Positions 1 to 7,524 are shown, numbered from the stretch's first letter. The stretch is DNA of 20,499 bases from Bacteroidaceae bacterium (GCA_017548225.1 JAFYMV010000201.1:1-20499), one strand, 5' to 3'. Notes: generated by a model from the sequence alone, not told the origin. Translations and numbers: made by a program.

Positions 1-3
1 CAT
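1..3 (-). CDS. Start codon of the next operon gene (probable type III Res subunit), cut by the window edge
   Basis: On the minus strand the methyltransferase stop TAA (8..6) is followed by CC and then ATG at 3..1. The same TAA-CC-ATG arrangement starts the DUF4391 gene in this operon, so the ATG is probably a real start. Type III mod genes are normally followed by res, a DEAD/DEAH helicase-nuclease, which is the natural expectation. Nothing of the protein is visible, so the identity is inference from position only. Confidence 0.4.
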
Positions 4-5
4 GG

Positions 6-1967
6 TTAGATAATTCTGCAATTAGTATCGGGCGAGTAGTGCTTGAATATCTGTTCAAAGTTATCGATGATATTGTCGCTGGCTGCCGAGGCATCGCGCA
101 TCACGAAGTACACGGGCTGTCGCTTGGCAATCTCGGTGATAGTAGCCTCGTCTATATCGCGGTCGAAGCAAGCCATCAAGTAACCCTCATCTACATTATG
201 TACGGTGATGGTGCGTCCATCTTTAACTTTTAAATTTTCATTTTCAATTTTAACGGAAAGTTCCACGCCCAAGTCAAGCATTACTTGGAATAGCAAGTCT
301 TCACTCGTTCGGTCGGCCTTTACATTCTCCATAAAGAGCGACTGTAACTCAAACTCCTGCGGAGTATAGTAGACATCCTCCATATTCGAGGAGTCGAGTT
401 TCAATACACGGAAGCCCGTGTCGAGGTTTTGCGCCTGAAGGCCTGCCTCCTCCTTGATTTTCTTTCCAGCACGACGGATACGCTCCTTACCTATCTCGCA
501 GATATTCTTGTAACCGGCCTTGCGTGCCTCGCTCTTCTCGTCTGTAACTTCGGGCAACTGCACCATAATAAACTTGCGATTACCGCCGTCCTCGGCATTG
601 AGTTTCATTACGGCGTGGGCGGTGGTGGCGGAGCCGGAGAAGAAGTCTAATGTTATAAATTCTTTTTCTGATATAGTTGATAGGACTTTACTTAATAGGG
701 CTACAGGCTTTGGATATTGAAATAAATAATTAACTCCTGTTATGTCAAACAACTCTTTAATTTCCTCATCACCATCTTCATTCTTCCCTTTTTCAATATC
801 CCAATGATGATTGTCTACTTTATAGTCTTCTTCTGTCCTATATCGTTTTTCTTTGGGAAAGCCATTAGCATTAATAAATATGTTATCATTTTTCATAGCT
901 GCTGAAAATTTTCCATTCTCATCTGTCAGACAATATCTTGCACTTAAACGAACATCTGATACTGTCCTATTCCCAACAACTTCTGTAGAATCCAAATATT
1001 CAATATCTAAATTTGCATTTCTGCCAGCCTTGTAAACGCCTTTAGATATTTCGTTTATCTCACAATATGTCCCAGCTTTAATAGTGTAAGTTCTGACTTT
1101 CTTATCAGCTTTAATTACTGGGTATATAGCATATTCACCTTTCTCATCTGATTGCATTTGAGCAAATTCTTGTGCAAGTTTGAAGAACCTATTCTTATAA
1201 TAAATAAGTATAAACTCATAAGATAAAGACATTGTGTTGCCTGCATTATGAGGCTTACGATTTTTTCTTCGATGTACAATACCTGCTAACTTATCTTCTC
1301 CAAAAATTTCATTACAGATTTTGGTAAGATTCTCTATTTCATAATCGTCTATAGATATAAATATAGCTCCATCCTCAGTCAGCAAATCCCTTGCCACCTT
1401 CAAACGAGGATAAATCATATTTAACCAATCGGTATGGAAACGACCATTGCTTTCGGTATTGCGTTGCATTGGGTCAATAGTTTGATTGCCCTCCTCATCA
1501 AACAATCCGCTTGCTTGCTCAAACTCTTCCTTGCCTTGTGCAAAGTCATCATTGTACACAAAATCGTTTCCCGTATTGTAAGGTGGGTCAATGTAGATCA
1601 TCTTCACCTTACCGAGATAGGTCTCACGCAACACTTTCAAGACATCAAGGTTGTCGCCCTCGATATAAAGGTTCTGTGTATTATCAAAGTCCACACTCTC
1701 CTCACGACAGGGGCGAAGTGTCATTGTCGTTGGTGTATTGGCAAGACGCACCGCATTGCGCTTATCGGGCCAAGTGAACTGGTAGCGTTCTTCGCTATCG
1801 CCAATTATCTCGTCACTCAACTCTGCTTGCAATTTCTCAAAGTCGATAGCCAGTTCGGGCTTACCATCCTTGCCCAAGCGCTCCGTTACGCAATGGGGAA
1901 AGAGTTGTGCTATCTTGCTTGTGTTTGAGCCTATCACATCGTGGCTCTGCATGAGTAGTTTATCCAT
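6..1967 (-). CDS. Type III-like site-specific DNA methyltransferase (Mod)
   Basis: A 653-aa DNA methyltransferase, within the usual type III Mod size. The catalytic motif DPPYNTGNDF lies at residues 127-136 and precedes the SAM-binding motif DFFSGSATTA at 441-450. This is the beta-class order, and DPPY predicts N6-adenine methylation. GDNLDVLKVL (104-113) and TESNGRFHTDWLNM (171-184) also fit Mod proteins. The region between the motifs (about 210-400) should be the target recognition domain. Its DNA is clearly AT-richer than the ends: 20 of 60 bases are G/C at 781-840 against 34 of 60 at 1741-1800, which suggests an exchanged recognition domain. The start overlaps the upstream 117-aa gene by 8 bp, and a new ATG follows 2 nt after the stop. 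Function by family is confident; target sequence and restriction activity are not visible. Confidence 0.93.
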   Translation of the reverse strand: MDKLLMQSHDVIGSNTSKIAQLFPHCVTERLGKDGKPELAIDFEKLQAELSDEIIGDSEERYQFTWPDKRNAVRLANTPTTMTLRPCREESVDFDNTQNLYIEGDNLDVLKVLRETYLGKVKMIYIDPPYNTGNDFVYNDDFAQGKEEFEQASGLFDEEGNQTIDPMQRNTESNGRFHTDWLNMIYPRLKVARDLLTEDGAIFISIDDYEIENLTKICNEIFGEDKLAGIVHRRKNRKPHNAGNTMSLSYEFILIYYKNRFFKLAQEFAQMQSDEKGEYAIYPVIKADKKVRTYTIKAGTYCEINEISKGVYKAGRNANLDIEYLDSTEVVGNRTVSDVRLSARYCLTDENGKFSAAMKNDNIFINANGFPKEKRYRTEEDYKVDNHHWDIEKGKNEDGDEEIKELFDITGVNYLFQYPKPVALLSKVLSTISEKEFITLDFFSGSATTAHAVMKLNAEDGGNRKFIMVQLPEVTDEKSEARKAGYKNICEIGKERIRRAGKKIKEEAGLQAQNLDTGFRVLKLDSSNMEDVYYTPQEFELQSLFMENVKADRTSEDLLFQVMLDLGVELSVKIENENLKVKDGRTITVHNVDEGYLMACFDRDIDEATITEIAKRQPVYFVMRDASAASDNIIDNFEQIFKHYSPDTNCRII

Positions 1968-2313
1968 GGTTTATCGCTTTTTCCAATGTTAATGGTAATG
2001 TATATTTTATTCTACTAATAGTTTGGTTCTCAATTTTATTTTCAGTGTATCCTCCCACATTAAACAATGAGACCACTTTCAATCCTGCTCCTCCATTGCT
2101 TCCTTCTGACTCTGTTGCAGTAATAGCAACATCAAAATCAACATCAATTATATGAGCTCCGTTTTCATATACATATTTAAAATCTTGCCCTGCTGCATAT
2201 TGTATTCCTTTAGTTACAATTTCGCACCCATTTGACTCTAATTCAAGATTAGCTTCTTCTATCCCTTTTACAATTTGTACTAATGCTTGTTTTGTAAATT
2301 CCTTCAGATCCAT
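1960..2313 (-). CDS. Small conserved-looking protein in the Mod operon, function unknown
   Basis: 117 aa. The N-terminal third (about residues 1-30) looks like an amphipathic helix. The middle has alternating beta-type segments (IIDVDFDVAITA at 55-66), then a Gly-rich turn (SNGGAGLKVV) and a C-terminal SRIKYTLPLTL segment. This layout reminds me of small trypco2-like proteins that occur beside proteases and defence genes, but the resemblance is from memory and weak. The start ATG lies 2 nt after the DUF4391 stop (TAG-TT-ATG), and the last 8 bp overlap the methyltransferase start, so it is certainly read as part of this operon. The DNA is AT-rich compared with the neighbouring DUF4391 gene. 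No catalytic motif, signal peptide or membrane segment is seen. Confidence 0.75.
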   Translation of the reverse strand: MDLKEFTKQALVQIVKGIEEANLELESNGCEIVTKGIQYAAGQDFKYVYENGAHIIDVDFDVAITATESEGSNGGAGLKVVSLFNVGGYTENKIENQTISRIKYTLPLTLEKAINHG

Positions 2314-2315
2314 AA

Positions 2316-2921
2316 CTATATTTGTTTCTTTAATATTCTAATCTGTTCAAAATACTCTCTTTTCCTCCGTGGTTGCTTCTCACTTGCCATCTTACGCTCG
2401 AGCGTAGCAATCTGAGCCAGCAGCTTAGCTCGTTGGTCATTGGCAGCAATCTGCTCTGTGAGCGTGCTACCGCTCTCCACATCTATTTGGCCTATGCTCT
2501 TTACGATGTTCTCCCATACGGTATCGAGGGATAAGCCCTCAATAGTTAGGAGTGAGAAATTAGGAGTTAGGAGTTGCCATACGGATGTTATCACTTTGGT
2601 GTGATAGATGGCCAGTTGCACCTCGTCGCCATAGTGTAGGGCAAACACCATTTTTTGTGGTATGAGCTTAGTAAGCAAGGCGATATTCTTCGAGTCGTAC
2701 TCCTTGCGCTTCATCTGCACGGCAAGTACATAAAACTCCTTCACCTCTTCGCCTACGGCAAGTGCGGGCACGGTAAGAGGCGACACGGCAGCCACGATAT
2801 CAATGCGGGCAATATCGGCATCGAAACTCTCGCGTTGCGGGGGCTTTAAGTCGAACTTCGCGAAGATGGCTTTCTTCGAAAGTTGCTTCTTACATTCGGT
2901 GCTTTGTGGTAGACCGTACAT
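2316..2921 (-). CDS. DUF4391 domain protein of a type III-like R-M operon
   Basis: 201 aa, resembling the DUF4391 family. Such proteins usually accompany an SNF2 helicase and Mod/Res genes, and their biochemical role is not established. Visible features are an N-terminal LPQSTECKKQLSKKAIFAKF segment, a central stretch ending in MVFALHYGDEVQLAIYHTKV that looks like a mixed alpha/beta core, and a charged C-terminal helix (about residues 160-201; QIATLERKMASEKQPRRKRE) likely to form a coiled coil. At 2545-2575 the gene carries TTAGGAG-type heptamers that encode the odd LLTPNFSLLTIEG segment, possibly a small in-frame repeat insertion. The start ATG is 2 nt after the stop of the membrane-protein gene (TAA-CC-ATG). 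Family assignment is from pattern memory. Confidence 0.8.
   Translation of the reverse strand: MYGLPQSTECKKQLSKKAIFAKFDLKPPQRESFDADIARIDIVAAVSPLTVPALAVGEEVKEFYVLAVQMKRKEYDSKNIALLTKLIPQKMVFALHYGDEVQLAIYHTKVITSVWQLLTPNFSLLTIEGLSLDTVWENIVKSIGQIDVESGSTLTEQIAANDQRAKLLAQIATLERKMASEKQPRRKREYFEQIRILKKQI
2545..2575. repeat. TTAGGAG heptamer repeats inside the DUF4391 gene
   Basis: On the plus strand TTAGGAG occurs at 2545-2551, 2560-2566 and 2567-2573, the last two in direct tandem. The heptamers fall inside the coding sequence without breaking the frame. Repeats of this look are common in intergenic sequence of Bacteroidales, so it may be a remnant of a small inserted element. Confidence 0.55.
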
Positions 2922-2923
2922 GG

Positions 2924-3730
2924 TTAGTTCTTTAATGCAGATTTCTTTGAAGGATTGGAAGTTGGTGAAAGTTTCACATTTGGATGAATAACTTTCACAT
3001 TAAAAGTATCCTTTGGCATTACACCTATGCAATCAATCGACACTGTTTTATCTTTTGTAATCGCAGAGGTGAGAACTTCTATATCATCTAACTTGACAGA
3101 ATCAGAAGAACATTTATTTACAATAATAGGAATAACAATAGCCAGTGCAGCCACAATAATACTGAGATTGGTTCGTTTTAACTGTTTATCAAATCGACGT
3201 GCTTCAATCGTTATAAAATTATTCTTATTCAAGTCCAACAATAATGGACGAGGTAAAATGACTGTATCACAATATGAATTCAACAATTTAGTCAATTGTA
3301 ACTGACTCCTATAAGAATGAAAACCATTAGTACCATTAACCCTTTTGTGTTCTCCTTTGGTCAAGATGGAATCGTTTGACATAAATGAATTTTCACAATA
3401 GTATTTATCTGTAGAAAATATTGCTCTTGTATAGGTCCTTATATCGTAGTTACGGACTGAAATCAAACCAAGTTCTTTTATTTCCTCAATAAATAATAAA
3501 AAATCCGCAATGTCATAAAATGAAGATAACCCTACCTCCCTATCATTAGTTGGCAAATAGAGGTCTATATTTTCACAATGTTCGGGACTATTCTTTTCCC
3601 ATATTAAAACATAATTAGGTACAATCTCATCTAGTAAATTACGAAGACGCAACGCTTCTATATTATTATCGTTTCTATATGAAACCATTCGTCTTAAAAT
3701 TACTTGTTCTTCTGGAGTGAAGTCTCTCAT
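2924..3730 (-). CDS. Single-pass membrane protein of unknown function in the helicase-Mod operon
   Basis: 268 aa, family not recognised. Residues 1-180 are predicted soluble and mostly helical at the start (TPEEQVILRRMVSYRNDNN), with no motif I can name. Residues about 189-206 (LSIIVAALAIVIPIIV) form one clear hydrophobic membrane segment preceded by the basic KQLKRTN. This favours the N-terminal part inside the cell and the last 60 residues outside. The gene starts 2 nt after the helicase stop (TAG-TT-ATG) and ends 2 nt before the DUF4391 start, so it is co-translated with them. Its DNA is markedly AT-rich, like the recognition-domain part of mod. A membrane protein is not a usual R-M component, and it may be a sensor, an effector or a recently acquired accessory gene. 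Confidence 0.8.
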   Translation of the reverse strand: MRDFTPEEQVILRRMVSYRNDNNIEALRLRNLLDEIVPNYVLIWEKNSPEHCENIDLYLPTNDREVGLSSFYDIADFLLFIEEIKELGLISVRNYDIRTYTRAIFSTDKYYCENSFMSNDSILTKGEHKRVNGTNGFHSYRSQLQLTKLLNSYCDTVILPRPLLLDLNKNNFITIEARRFDKQLKRTNLSIIVAALAIVIPIIVNKCSSDSVKLDDIEVLTSAITKDKTVSIDCIGVMPKDTFNVKVIHPNVKLSPTSNPSKKSALKN

Positions 3731-3732
3731 AA

Positions 3733-6700
3733 CTATTTAATTACTAAAAAGCAAATCAATTCAAAATCATCCAAACCGCGTATCTCGTTGGTGAAGAGCG
3801 AGCCTTGCATACCGCTTAAGAAACTGTCGATGTCGCTCTCCTCCTTTACATTGATAATGCTGTTGATGGCCTCGCTCAACAGGTCGGAATAATGTTGCAT
3901 GCTCTTGCCATCACGAGTGAGGTGATTAAACTCACGACATAACTCCATGTCGGGCGTATCTTTACCTTTGCACAGGTGACGCAAGCGGTCGAGCAGTTCT
4001 TTCGGTTGCAAGTGATTGACTACGACTTCGCCACCATCCTCTATATACACAAGGTAAAAGGGATGCAAGCGATTCTTATGGTCGATATTCACGCCATTGT
4101 TTCTGTTCTTCAGCACATACACTACACCTGGCGGACACTCCTTGGTGGCAGGCACCACGGCATGCAGTCCGAAGGGGGTGTGCTCTATATCGGGACATTC
4201 TTTCATATAGGCCAAGAGGTCGAGACGGAATTCGTTCAATCCCAAGTCCATAATGGAGATACCTGTATTCATCTCCTCAATGTCTACCACCTCGCTCTGC
4301 AAACGCTTCAGTTGCTCGCGGCGATATTCGAGGTCGCCCTTCTCTTCGGGTGAGATGGGGTTATCATCGCCCGTAGAGGTCAGTACCGAAACCTTCATAC
4401 GCGCCTCTACACGGCCCTTGAGATCGATGTATTCGTCGAGCGTCACATTAGGCCAGTAGTTGACAAGCTGTATCACCTCGTTTCTGCTACCGATACGGTC
4501 GATACGACCAAAGCGCTGAATGATGCGCACGGGATTCCAGTGTATATCGTAGTTGATAAGGTAGTCGCAATCCTGCAGGTTTTGACCTTCCGAAATACAG
4601 TCGGTAGCAATGAGCACATCTATCTCGTCGGTGATATGTGGATAGATAGTGGCTTTCTCTTTGGAAAGGGGAGAAAATAGCGTCAGCACCTTGTTGAAGT
4701 CCAACTTCTCGCGCTGTGGCAAGCGCAGTGTACTGCGTGCCTCAATGTCGCCCGACACAAGGGCGGTATTGAGTCCATGCTTCTCCTTGATAGGTTGTGC
4801 CAAGCAGTCGTAAAGGTATTCGGCTGTATCACTAAAGGCTGTAAAGATGATAACCTTCTTGTTATTGGGATTGATAGGATGGGCAAACTTATGACGAAGG
4901 TCGGCAATAAGTTGTTGTAGCTTACTGTCGTGTTCGGGGGTAATATCCGCCAACATGAGCAACAACAGATTGAGATGCTCCATGTCCTCCTCCAAGTATT
5001 TGCGCCAAGCGATATGATCAAGGTCTTGCAAGGCAATCTTGGTTTTCTTGCCTCCGATAAACATATCGGCTTCGCGGTCATCGTAGTCGAGGTTGCGCGA
5101 TATGTCCTCCAACTCGAGTTCGAAGTTTTCGCCCTGCTTGACGATGGATAGTTTGTCGAGAGTCGATGCTATCAAGTTCTTGATGCGTTGCAATGTCAAG
5201 CGGAACGAGTTGACCGAACTCTCCAAACGCTTCAGCAGATTGATGCTCATCAGTCGGCGAATACCCTTTTCGCGGCCTGCCATACCACGACCTGCAAAGT
5301 AGCCTCCATCGCTATCAGTATCTATATACTTTTCAATTCGGCTGGCAAGGATAAAGTCTGAGGGTGTATAGATAGCCAAATTGAGTCGACTCACTATCTC
5401 GTATATCTCATTATAGTTGATGGCCGAGTCGAGGTCAGTCAAGTCGGGACGGCGTGGTATGGGTGTCAAGCGTGTGGGGAACTTACCTATATCGGCCGTG
5501 TCGTAGTATTGCTCGATATGCTTACGGCTGCGGGCAATAGTGACGCTATCCAACACCTCGAAGAAGTCGAAACTCAAGCGGTTGAGCAACTCTTTGGTTG
5601 TGCGCTCTTCGGCAGGCAGTTTAGCCCAGATGTTATACTCCTTCTGTGCTTGTCGGAAGATGTCATCGATGCTCGATGAGGTATTGAGCAGACCATCTAT
5701 CTTCTCGCTTTCACCCTCGTAGGCCAGCTGTATCTGGTTCTTCAAGTCATTGAAGCGATTGTTGACGGGAGTGGCCGAGAGCATGAGTACCTTCGTCCTC
5801 ACGCCTGAGCGAATCACCTTGTTCATCAACTGGAGGTAGCGATTTTCGCGAGGATTCTCATCGTTCTCGTCGGTAGTAATCTTGCCACCATTACGGAAGT
5901 TGTGGCTCTCGTCAATCACTACCAAGTCATAGTTGCCCCAGTTGATATAGGAGAGATCCATGCCATTGGTCTTGCCTCCACGGCGCGACAGGTCGCTATG
6001 GAAGAATACATCGTAGCGCAAGCGATCCTTGGCGATGGGGTTATTGACATAGTTGCTCTTGTAGGTAATCCAGTTGTCGTTGAGTTTCTTGGGACAGAGC
6101 ACGAGCACATCCTTGTTGCGGTTCTCGTAATATTTGATAACCGACAGAGCGGTGAAAGTCTTACCCAAACCTACGCTATCGGCAAGGATGCAACCGTTGT
6201 AGCGTTCCAACTTGTTGATGATGGCCAAGCAAGCATCCTTCTGGAAGTTGTAGAGTTTGCTCCATATCTGACTCTCCTTGAAGCCTGTGGCCTCGTTAGG
6301 GAGGTCATCTTCGGAGAGGTCGTCCAAGAACTCACGGAAGATGTTGTAGAGTGTCACGAAATAGAGGAAGTCGGGAGCATTCTCCTTGTATATGGTTTCG
6401 ATGTTGTCGACAATGGTGTCGGTGACATCGCGAAACTTATCATCATCGGCCCACAGTTCGTCAAAGTTACGCAGATACTGCTCGGCCACAGGACTTGCCA
6501 TGCGCACCATGCCAGGACAGATATTGTTGCCACGCTCGCAGCCCAGTTCCGTAGTGGTAAACTCATTGAAGGGCATGTAAGTGTATTCGGCTGTGGTATT
6601 CGTCACATGCAGGAAGCCATTCATCATGCCACGCGACACATTGGTCTTGAAGCGCGCTTTGCGGCGTATCCACTCAGCACACTCACGGGCTATGGCACGC

Positions 6701-7017
6701 TGTGAGAGTTGGTTGCGTAGCTTAATCTCAAACTCATTGCCATAGAGGCTACGTTCTCGGGCTGCTTTGGGGATATAAAACTCACGCTTTTGCTTGTCGG
6801 CTCGCTCCTTATTGAAGGTGGGTGATGTGAAGATGAAGCGCAGTTCATCGATACCCTCCAGCTCTTCTTTAAGAGCCTCATAGGCATAGATGGAGAATCC
6901 CGCAGCAGCGATAGCCACACGGCTGTGGGCAGTGAGTTGCACGCGTAGGTCATCGATGACCTTGGCATTGATATTGTCGAACGACTTGGGCAAATGGTCC
7001 ACGATGTGTTCTTCCAA
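3733..7017 (-). CDS. SNF2/superfamily 2 helicase with degenerate PLD-like N-terminal domain
   Basis: 1094 aa. The helicase core is complete: SVGLGKT Walker A at 281-287, DESH at 369-372, SAT motif III at 414-416, FTAFSD at 725-730, and GRIDRIG motif VI near 837-843, matching SNF2-like ATPases that translocate on duplex DNA. Residues 1-170 resemble the PLD-like nuclease domain that precedes such helicases, but the HxK signature is missing. MMNGFLHV stands where an HGK-type motif would be, and PFNEFTTTELG where a GSSNFT-type motif would be. The domain is therefore probably structural or substrate-binding. I choose the TTG at 7017 because a GGAG lies 6 nt upstream and an in-frame stop lies at 7041..7039; a CTG at 7032 is also possible. 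There is no in-frame ATG before about residue 131. It is the first gene of the operon. Confidence 0.9.
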   Translation of the reverse strand: MEEHIVDHLPKSFDNINAKVIDDLRVQLTAHSRVAIAAAGFSIYAYEALKEELEGIDELRFIFTSPTFNKERADKQKREFYIPKAARERSLYGNEFEIKLRNQLSQRAIARECAEWIRRKARFKTNVSRGMMNGFLHVTNTTAEYTYMPFNEFTTTELGCERGNNICPGMVRMASPVAEQYLRNFDELWADDDKFRDVTDTIVDNIETIYKENAPDFLYFVTLYNIFREFLDDLSEDDLPNEATGFKESQIWSKLYNFQKDACLAIINKLERYNGCILADSVGLGKTFTALSVIKYYENRNKDVLVLCPKKLNDNWITYKSNYVNNPIAKDRLRYDVFFHSDLSRRGGKTNGMDLSYINWGNYDLVVIDESHNFRNGGKITTDENDENPRENRYLQLMNKVIRSGVRTKVLMLSATPVNNRFNDLKNQIQLAYEGESEKIDGLLNTSSSIDDIFRQAQKEYNIWAKLPAEERTTKELLNRLSFDFFEVLDSVTIARSRKHIEQYYDTADIGKFPTRLTPIPRRPDLTDLDSAINYNEIYEIVSRLNLAIYTPSDFILASRIEKYIDTDSDGGYFAGRGMAGREKGIRRLMSINLLKRLESSVNSFRLTLQRIKNLIASTLDKLSIVKQGENFELELEDISRNLDYDDREADMFIGGKKTKIALQDLDHIAWRKYLEEDMEHLNLLLLMLADITPEHDSKLQQLIADLRHKFAHPINPNNKKVIIFTAFSDTAEYLYDCLAQPIKEKHGLNTALVSGDIEARSTLRLPQREKLDFNKVLTLFSPLSKEKATIYPHITDEIDVLIATDCISEGQNLQDCDYLINYDIHWNPVRIIQRFGRIDRIGSRNEVIQLVNYWPNVTLDEYIDLKGRVEARMKVSVLTSTGDDNPISPEEKGDLEYRREQLKRLQSEVVDIEEMNTGISIMDLGLNEFRLDLLAYMKECPDIEHTPFGLHAVVPATKECPPGVVYVLKNRNNGVNIDHKNRLHPFYLVYIEDGGEVVVNHLQPKELLDRLRHLCKGKDTPDMELCREFNHLTRDGKSMQHYSDLLSEAINSIINVKEESDIDSFLSGMQGSLFTNEIRGLDDFELICFLVIK

Positions 7018-7023
7018 ATACTT

Positions 7024-7027
7024 CTCC
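7024..7027 (-). promoter_or_regulatory. Shine-Dalgarno GGAG for the TTG-started helicase
   Basis: Minus-strand GGAG is followed by AAGTAT and then TTG at 7017. The 6-nt spacing is ideal. A good ribosome site is uncommon in this window and supports the non-ATG start. Confidence 0.5.
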
Positions 7028-7078
7028 GCCAGTGCCCCTTACGGAAGTGTTTCTCAAAATATCTGAGGTATACATAAT

Positions 7079-7117
7079 AAAAAAAGCGGGGGCAACTGTA
7101 CCTGTTACTCGTCCCGC
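7079..7117 (-). terminator. Terminator-like hairpin with T7 tail upstream of the helicase
   Basis: On the minus strand GCGGG (7117..7113) pairs with CCCGC (7090..7086), with possible inner AAC/GTT pairing, followed by seven T (7085..7079). It lies about 60 nt before the helicase start, inside the leader transcript. It could end a separate RNA or act as an attenuator of the defence operon. The stem is short with a long loop, so its strength is uncertain. Confidence 0.5.
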
Positions 7118-7124
7118 ATATAGA

Positions 7125-7169
7125 GGCCTTCGCATTGCCTAACCAGTAAGGACAAGCAACGCAGAAGCC
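7125..7169 (-). other. Strong hairpin in the leader RNA
   Basis: The two 14-nt arms (7169..7156 and 7138..7125) pair with one mismatch and three G-U wobbles around a 17-nt loop. The arm at 7169 directly abuts the long-range stem partner at 7170, so the two helices could stack. Confidence 0.6.
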
Positions 7170-7291
7170 CACGCCGATATGTATAACACCACAAGCCCCA
7201 TGTTTGTAGGGGCTTTAGCGGTAATTAACACACCACGCAGACATCTACCGTTGCTTTGACTTTGACTGGTTTTAAGAAGTTGCGAAGTTCC

Positions 7292-7386
7292 TATATGCCA
7301 AAGACAAAACGTCAAGTAAACGTCTTTCTCATTATGTATATCGCCCACCCTCGAACCCTGTCGGCGTGAACGATGTTGCGAAGATA
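7292..7386. repeat. Leader/promoter direct repeat, copy A
   Basis: About 95 bp nearly identical to 9743-9836; I see three substitutions and one short indel. It covers the putative -7 box and the first 80 or so nt of the minus-strand leader. Both copies lie in the same orientation and bracket the plus-strand ATPase cassette. Within it, AAACGTC occurs twice with a short gap. Confidence 0.9.
7379..7386 (-). promoter_or_regulatory. Possible -7 box for the defence operon or leader RNA
   Basis: Minus-strand TATCTTCG differs from TAnnTTTG by one base. No clear -33 element is found 19 bp upstream. The identical octamer ends repeat copy B (9836..9829). Confidence 0.3.
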
Positions 7387-7493
7387 GTAATTAATTCCGA
7401 TTAAATGAAGATATAAAGACTTTTTTCGAGGCATTTCTAACAGCTTTCGCTTTTTCTATATACTCAGAATGACATTTTTATGCACAATAGGTG

Positions 7494-7524
7494 TTTGTTT
7501 ATGGAGCAATTATTTATACCTTTG
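7494..7524 (+). promoter_or_regulatory. Bacteroidetes-type promoter of the ATPase cassette
   Basis: TTTG at 7494-7497, a 19-bp spacer, then TACCTTTG at 7517-7524 match the -33/-7 consensus exactly. Transcription should start near 7531, only a few bases before the ATG at 7538. This rules out an upstream ATG at 7469. Confidence 0.85.

Larger units (their letters stand above)
7079..7372 (-). ncRNA. Candidate structured leader RNA or small RNA upstream of the defence operon
   Basis: Read on the minus strand, this region has no convincing gene but strong pairing potential. TCGGCGTG/CACGCCGA (7361-7368 with 7170-7177) forms a perfect 8-bp long-range stem. Immediately next to it, 7125-7169 forms a 14-position hairpin (GGCUUCUGCGUUGC against GCAAUGCGAAGGCC, one mismatch, three G-U pairs). 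Inside the long-range stem, AAGCCCC/GGGGCTT (7193-7199, 7209-7215) forms another hairpin. A terminator-like hairpin follows at 7086-7117. A possible -7 box sits at 7386..7379. Its first part is duplicated at 9743-9836. It may be a cis-acting attenuator, or an independent RNA of about 290 nt. I do not recognise it as a named RNA family. Short hydrophobic reading frames inside it are more likely incidental. Confidence 0.45.

Noticed and set aside
1434..1928. 164-codon open frame on the plus strand opposite mod
   Set aside because: Antisense of the Mod catalytic region with no recognisable protein features.
5902..6705. 267-codon open frame on the plus strand opposite the helicase
   Set aside because: Antisense shadow of the helicase core; its composition reflects the complementary codons.
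6690..7172. 160-codon minus-strand frame overlapping the helicase start, as a sign of a frameshifted N-terminus
   Set aside because: The helicase frame already gives a family-like N-terminus from the TTG at 7017, and the other frame shows only out-of-frame shadow sequence and leader RNA.
7139..7348. 69-codon minus-strand frame as a protein gene
   Set aside because: It lies wholly within the structured leader and its composition follows the RNA hairpins; only its last 20 codons were kept as a weak finding.
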